Below are positions 59,860 to 64,000 of a DNA stretch of 64,000 bases, one piece after another (positions within the stretch are counted from its first letter, which is position 1; every line of letters begins with the position of its first letter). Under the pieces are notes generated by a model. That model was not told where the DNA came from. It saw only the letters and a list, made by a program, of their open reading frames with translations, and made no database searches. Source of the stretch: Lachnospiraceae bacterium. Lineage in GTDB: Bacteria; Bacillota; Clostridia; Lachnospirales; Lachnospiraceae. The position numbers and the translations under genes are program-made. The stretch lies in NCBI GenBank assembly GCA_910575555.1, contig CAJTFX010000004.1, positions 124,001 through 188,000 on the forward strand, written 5' to 3'.

Positions 59860-60888
59860 TCAGCTTCCGGTCAAAGGCGTGTTTATTTTCCTTACACTTT
59901 CTCCCTGCACCAGATGAAAGGGAATGATCTCATACACCGGCGCAACGTTCCAGTCAATGTTCTGTAATAAAATTTCCACACTCCTGACAGCCAGAATATT
60001 GTACTGCTGCTGTATGGTGGTTAATTTTGGGTTGTAATACTCCGCCATGGTAATTCCGTCAAATCCCATCACGGAAATATCCTCCGGCACCTGTCTGCCG
60101 CAGTCAATCACAGCGCGGATTGCCCCGATTGCAATCACATCGCTCATGGCAAATACTGCCGTAATATCTTCCGCCTTTTTCATCAGGCGCTTCATTGCCC
60201 TGTACCCGCTTTCATAAGAAAACCTGGCTTTTTCAAAATACTGTTCTTCCTCAAAGGGAATCTGATGCTTCTGAAAACTTCTCACGCATCCCAAATATCT
60301 CTGTTTACTGGTATGTGACAATACAAAATCGCCGCCCAATATTCCAATCTTTTCATGTCCCTGCCCAATCAGATAATCAATGGCAAATTCCGCCGCCGCT
60401 TCATCATCGGTAGCCACGCTGGATAAATTGTCAAATCCCAGCAACTCTCCCTGGTTTGTAACCAGAACACAGGGGATCTTGACGGATTCAAAGGATTTTT
60501 CAAAAAATTTCGGGTTGCCTCCCAGAAACAGCATGCCCAGGGGCTTGTGTTCCCGGCAGACAGTTAAAGCTTCCCGTACTTCATCGTCATCTTCATCAAT
60601 ATAATTGATGCTCACCGTATACCTGGTGGCTTCTATCTTTTTCTGAATGGCCTCCACAATACTGGCAAAAAGCATATTGGAAGTGCCTTTCACCAGTACT
60701 GCAATGGTCTTGCTGCTGTTCTGTTTCAAATGTTTGGCATTGTTATTGGGCACAAAATGACGGGCTGCCACGATCTCTGTAATTCTCTTCTTTGCTTCCG
60801 GACTCACATCTCTGCGGTTGTTCAGCACACGGGACACGGTGCTGACTGAATATCCGGATTCTTTTGCAATATCTTTAATGGTCAACAT
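59860..60888 (-). CDS. LacI/GalR-family transcriptional regulator
   Basis: A 342-aa regulator. The N-terminal HTH and hinge read MLTIKDIAKESGYSVSTVSR then VLNNRRDVSPEAKKRI. The periplasmic-binding-protein-like effector domain follows from about residue 58 (KTIAVLVKGTSNMLFASIVE; DDEAAAEFAIDYLIGQGHEK; VFAMSDVIAIGAIRAV). ATG at 60888 has AAGGTGG 8 nt upstream; the ATG 12 nt earlier is too close. It follows malG by 24 nt and precedes malQ, so it probably controls this alpha-glucan operon in response to a maltodextrin (inference). The presumed operator upstream of the binding-protein gene lies outside the window. Confidence 0.92.
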   Translation of the reverse strand: MLTIKDIAKESGYSVSTVSRVLNNRRDVSPEAKKRITEIVAARHFVPNNNAKHLKQNSSKTIAVLVKGTSNMLFASIVEAIQKKIEATRYTVSINYIDEDDDEVREALTVCREHKPLGMLFLGGNPKFFEKSFESVKIPCVLVTNQGELLGFDNLSSVATDDEAAAEFAIDYLIGQGHEKIGILGGDFVLSHTSKQRYLGCVRSFQKHQIPFEEEQYFEKARFSYESGYRAMKRLMKKAEDITAVFAMSDVIAIGAIRAVIDCGRQVPEDISVMGFDGITMAEYYNPKLTTIQQQYNILAVRSVEILLQNIDWNVAPVYEIIPFHLVQGESVRKINTPLTGS

Positions 60889-60912
60889 ATCATTTTCCAC
60901 CTTATCTTAAGT

Positions 60913-61752
60913 CTAACCTTTTACTGCGCCTGCCACCACGCCCTCGATAATGTGCTTCTGGCATGCCATGTAAAATACGATAATCGGGATAATTGCCAAT
61001 ACCAGCATTGCCATCATGGCTCCCATATCCACAGAACCATAACCGCCTTTCAAATACTGAATGGCCATGGGAATGGTCTTCCAGCGCTTCATATCCAACA
61101 CCAGATAGGGAAGCAGATAGTCGTTCCAAATCCACATCGCCTGAAGAATCGCCACCGTAATGCAGGTAGGCTTCAGAATCGGAAATACAATCTGGAAAAA
61201 TGTCTGAATCGGCGTACATCCGTCAATCATGGCTGCTTCCTCGATTTCCAGCGGAATGCTCCGGACAAATCCGCAGAACATAAACACTGCCAGGCCGGCC
61301 CCAAATCCCAAATATACTAATATAATACCAACTGGACTGGATAAATGCAACATATTTGCTAATTTTGATAAGGTAAACATTACCATCTGGAAAGGAACGA
61401 TCATGGAAAACAAACATAAATAATACATCCAGGTGGAAAATGCTGATTTTACTCTGGAAATATACCAGGCGCACATGGAAGTGCACAGGATAATAACCGC
61501 CACAGAAAAAACGGTAATAAACAGTGAATTCTTAAACGCATCAAAGAAATGAATTTTCTCCATGCCGTTCACATAATTGTCCCATTTCACAAACATTTTG
61601 TCTGTAGGAATGGTAAAAGGCTTCCGGCTGATATACACTTTTTTCTTAAAAGAGTTAATCAATACCAGAATAATGGGAAATACCCATGCAATTGAAAGCA
61701 GACTGAAAAATATCGTATAAATCCATCCGTGTTTTGCTTTTCTTACACCCAT
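60913..61752 (-). CDS. malG: Sugar ABC transporter permease, MalG type
   Basis: A 279-aa inner membrane permease with six helices. The EAA loop that contacts the ATPase reads EEAAMIDGCTPIQTFFQIVF. Its N-terminus (WIYTIFFSLLSIAWVFPIIL) and the AILQAMWIWNDYLLPYLVL segment fit MalG-type CUT1 permeases. The start overlaps the malF stop by 1 nt. No ATPase gene is present, so a shared MsmX-like ATPase elsewhere is likely. Confidence 0.93.
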   Translation of the reverse strand: MGVRKAKHGWIYTIFFSLLSIAWVFPIILVLINSFKKKVYISRKPFTIPTDKMFVKWDNYVNGMEKIHFFDAFKNSLFITVFSVAVIILCTSMCAWYISRVKSAFSTWMYYLCLFSMIVPFQMVMFTLSKLANMLHLSSPVGIILVYLGFGAGLAVFMFCGFVRSIPLEIEEAAMIDGCTPIQTFFQIVFPILKPTCITVAILQAMWIWNDYLLPYLVLDMKRWKTIPMAIQYLKGGYGSVDMGAMMAMLVLAIIPIIVFYMACQKHIIEGVVAGAVKG

Positions 61753-62594
61753 TACTGCTGCACCTCCTTACGTCTGGTCAGGTAGTTCTGTCCCACTGCA
61801 ATCAGGGCAACCAGAATAAAGAATACAACGGCTTTCGCCTGGCCTACCCCTTCAAAACCTGTTCTGCCGTAGAACGTATTGTAAATATTCAGCGCCAGCA
61901 GCTCTGACATATTGGAAGGCTCTCCGTTGGTCAAAGCCAGGTTCTGGTCAAAGAGTTTGAATCCGTTGGTCAGCGTTAAAAACGTACAGATAGTAATGGA
62001 CGGCATTACCATGGGAATGGTCACGTTCCTTAAAATCTGGCCGTTGGTTGCGCCGTCAATCTTCGCTGCCTCAATCAATTCTCCCGGAATGTTCTGAATG
62101 CCGGAAATATAAATAATCATCATATAACCGATCTGCTGCCAGCACATCAGAACCACCAGGCCCCAGAACCCGTATGCAGAGCTGTAGGTCAGCGTTTTCT
62201 GGAAGTGGGCCAGAATTCCGTTTAACAATAACTGCCAGATATATCCCAGAACGATACCGCCGATTAAGTTGGGCATAAAAAATACGGTCCGGAAAATATT
62301 GGTTCCTTTAATTCCCTTTGTTAAAAGCATCGCAACGGTAAATGCAAGCACATTGATCAGCAATACGGACACAATGGTAAATACCGCGGTATACCAGAGG
62401 GCATGCCCGAATGTTTTGTCGGAAAATATTTTAAAATAGTTGCTGATACCTACGAATTTCGCATCGGTAACTGTCGTAAACTTGCAGAATGATAAATAGA
62501 TGCCCAAAAGAAAAGGAATTATAAATCCAATTGTAAATGCTGCCAGTGTGGGCAGTGCAAAAATTGGAAAATATTTTTTGATTGATTTTTGCAT
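61752..62594 (-). CDS. malF: Sugar ABC transporter permease, MalF type
   Basis: A 280-aa permease with six helices, lacking the long periplasmic loop of E. coli MalF, as usual in Firmicutes. The EAA loop is EAAKIDGATNGQILRNVTIP; LTNGFKLFDQNLALTNGEPS is typical of CUT1 sugar permeases. It follows the binding-protein gene by 118 nt containing a GC-rich hairpin. Confidence 0.93.
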   Translation of the reverse strand: MQKSIKKYFPIFALPTLAAFTIGFIIPFLLGIYLSFCKFTTVTDAKFVGISNYFKIFSDKTFGHALWYTAVFTIVSVLLINVLAFTVAMLLTKGIKGTNIFRTVFFMPNLIGGIVLGYIWQLLLNGILAHFQKTLTYSSAYGFWGLVVLMCWQQIGYMMIIYISGIQNIPGELIEAAKIDGATNGQILRNVTIPMVMPSITICTFLTLTNGFKLFDQNLALTNGEPSNMSELLALNIYNTFYGRTGFEGVGQAKAVVFFILVALIAVGQNYLTRRKEVQQ

Positions 62595-62619
62595 AATTTA
62601 CCTCCCATGTTTTGAAAAT

Positions 62620-62641
62620 GGGGGTGGCGTTTACCACCCCC
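62620..62641 (-). terminator. Intercistronic GC-rich hairpin between binding protein and permeases
   Basis: Minus strand GGGGGTGG-TAAACG-CCACCCCC followed by ATTTTC. In many ABC operons such a stem lets the binding protein be made in excess over the permeases by partial termination or 3' protection. Confidence 0.6.
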
Positions 62642-62712
62642 GTATTTCTTACCTTTTTCGCTGTCTGAGCTTTTGACGCCCATCTGTCAGCAAATTTGAA
62701 TCCGCCGGAATC

Positions 62713-64000
62713 TTATTCGCTGACTTCCTGAACTTCTGAAGCCCATCCGTCAACAAATGCGCTGACTACAGCATCCCATTCGCCGGTTCCCTGCGCATAC
62801 TCAAGCAATGCGCTTCCAACGCCGTTTTTCCAGTTTTCAGAAGGCATTGTGGTGAAGCACCATGCAACTGTCTTATGACCTGCATCAATATCTTCCTGAG
62901 AAGCTGCTACCAGTGGGTTTGCAGGCTGATACTCATCTGTGAAAGTGGTAAACGGAGTTACAAATCCCATTTCATCACGGAAGGAGGTACGTCCTTCGTC
63001 GGAGGTGATTACCCATTCCATAAATGCCAGTGTTGCGTCAATGTCTTCCTGAGAAGCGTTCTTATTTACACACCAGTAGTTCTCAGAACCGGTGCAGAGT
63101 CCCTGATTTTCTTCACCCTCTACGCCTATGTAAATGGGCATCATTCCAAGGTCTTCGTCTGCTACTTCGTTGTCTTTGATATCATTGTAAGCCCATGTAC
63201 CGTTCTGATAGAACACTGCTTCGCCCATTGCAAATTCTGCCGCTGCATCTTCGCCGGTGGAGCTGGATAACATGGTGGACTCTACGGTAGAGTCTGTAAT
63301 GTACAGATCCCACATATTTTTGTAATTATCCAGATAAGTTCCTTTAATTGCATCTGTGGAAGTAATGCCGTCTGCTTCATATTCATAGTAAATCGGAAGA
63401 TTTGCCAAATGTGTTTTAAATCTCCAGTCAGAGGAAGAATCCATACCTGCAGAAGTAAATGCGCCAACGATTCCAAGGTCATCTTTCTTAGCCTGAATGT
63501 CATCTGCAACTTCTTTTAATTTGGCAAAGCTGTTGATTTCAGAAGCGTCTTTGATTTTCGCTCCGTCTAAAGCACAGTAGTCAGCTAATAATTTCTTATT
63601 GTAAATCAATCCGTAGGTTTCAATTACATATGCAACGCCCTGCACTTCCCCGGAATCAGCGATCAGCGCAAAATCATCGCTCTTTAAATTCTTATAAACT
63701 GCGCTGTCTTTTAAATCATAGCAGTAATCTTTCCAGGACGCCAGACCAACCGGGCCGTTTACCTGAAACAGAGTAGGCGCTTCGTCCTTTGCCATCTCAG
63801 ATTTCAAAGTGGACTCATAAGTTCCGGAAGCTGCTGTCTCAACTGTTACAGGAACTCCTGTCTGCTCGGTATAAGTCTCTGCCAGGGCTTTCCACTGATC
63901 TGCCTGCTCAGGTTTAAAGTTCAGATAATACACAGCGCCGTCGCCGCTGGCTGCAGCCTGGCTGTCATTGCCTGCTTCTTCTTTATCATCGCTACTGTCA
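62713..64000 (-). CDS. malE: ABC transporter sugar-binding protein, MalE type (cut by window edge)
   Basis: C-terminal 429 codons of an extracellular solute-binding protein of family 1. The frame is open to the window edge, so the signal peptide and lipobox are missing; the visible start (DDKEEAGNDSQAAASGDGAV) is a typical flexible lipoprotein linker. Family features: YTEQTGVPVTVETAASGTYE, FQVNGPVGLASW, AEFAMGEAVFYQNGTWAYND and GSENYWCVNKNASQEDIDAT. It captures an oligosaccharide outside the membrane for MalF/MalG. Neighbouring malQ suggests malto-oligosaccharides. Confidence 0.92.
   Translation of the reverse strand, partial: DSSDDKEEAGNDSQAAASGDGAVYYLNFKPEQADQWKALAETYTEQTGVPVTVETAASGTYESTLKSEMAKDEAPTLFQVNGPVGLASWKDYCYDLKDSAVYKNLKSDDFALIADSGEVQGVAYVIETYGLIYNKKLLADYCALDGAKIKDASEINSFAKLKEVADDIQAKKDDLGIVGAFTSAGMDSSSDWRFKTHLANLPIYYEYEADGITSTDAIKGTYLDNYKNMWDLYITDSTVESTMLSSSTGEDAAAEFAMGEAVFYQNGTWAYNDIKDNEVADEDLGMMPIYIGVEGEENQGLCTGSENYWCVNKNASQEDIDATLAFMEWVITSDEGRTSFRDEMGFVTPFTTFTDEYQPANPLVAASQEDIDAGHKTVAWCFTTMPSENWKNGVGSALLEYAQGTGEWDAVVSAFVDGWASEVQEVSE

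Overview
The window looks like a chromosomal segment of a spore-forming anaerobe of the Lachnospiraceae (Clostridia). The evidence is the complete spoIIIAA-AH operon, spoIVA and spoIIM, the Firmicutes-type nusB-xseA-xseB-ispA-dxs order, ribonuclease Y, a flavodiiron protein, and AGGAGG-type ribosome binding sites with occasional GTG or TTG starts. Most genes lie on the minus strand. There is one tRNA. No insertion sequence, prophage or CRISPR array was seen. Both ends cut a gene: dxs at the left and a sugar-binding lipoprotein at the right.

Layout. 1-9.9 kb: isoprenoid and DNA/RNA housekeeping genes (dxs, ispA, xseB, xseA, nusB), an Asp23 protein, metA, ligA, an RluF-type pseudouridine synthase, a helical unknown and an SH3 lipoprotein. 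9.9-19.4 kb: tRNA-Arg, then a TRAP transporter (dctQMP), aroD, an MFS transporter, a YdiB-like aroE and a lysR gene divergent from a large flavin/Fe-S/FAD oxidoreductase. This resembles the quinate/shikimate (qui) loci of Listeria. 19.5-21.5 kb: a chorismate mutase-shikimate kinase fusion and DAHP synthase, which are biosynthetic. 21.5-32.7 kb: xerD, spoIIM, a Nudix hydrolase, rny, recX, recA (with promoter and LexA box), trxA, a KdpD/KdpE-like two-component pair, a PdaA-type deacetylase and prfC. 32.7-41.6 kb: pepF, a MATE exporter and the spoIIIA operon with a candidate SigE promoter.

41.8-44.1 kb is a visibly AT-rich two-gene insert between spoIIIAA and rpsU. One protein is DGQHR/DUF262-like and its translationally coupled partner has an HEPN-type Rx4H motif. 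It is the best candidate for an undescribed accessory, possibly defensive, system. 44.2-50.6 kb: rpsU, alaS, an unlisted 48-residue membrane protein, rnhA, a secreted beta-helix protein and a metallo-beta-lactamase-fold protein next to a 62-nt palindromic element. 50.7-53.9 kb: an operon joining an acyl-CoA dehydrogenase/ETF-alpha/rubredoxin fusion to a flavodiiron protein, behind a promoter with a perfect palindrome in its spacer. This reads as a flavin-to-rubredoxin-to-flavodiiron path for removing O2 or NO. 54.2-58.2 kb: an internally duplicated FliD-like protein, spoIVA (whose ribosome binding site can pair with an upstream complement) and a lipid kinase. 58.2-64 kb: malQ, a LacI regulator and a malEFG-type importer for alpha-glucans.

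All calls come from reading sequence and translations. No database search was run, so family names rest on recognised motifs, length and gene order.
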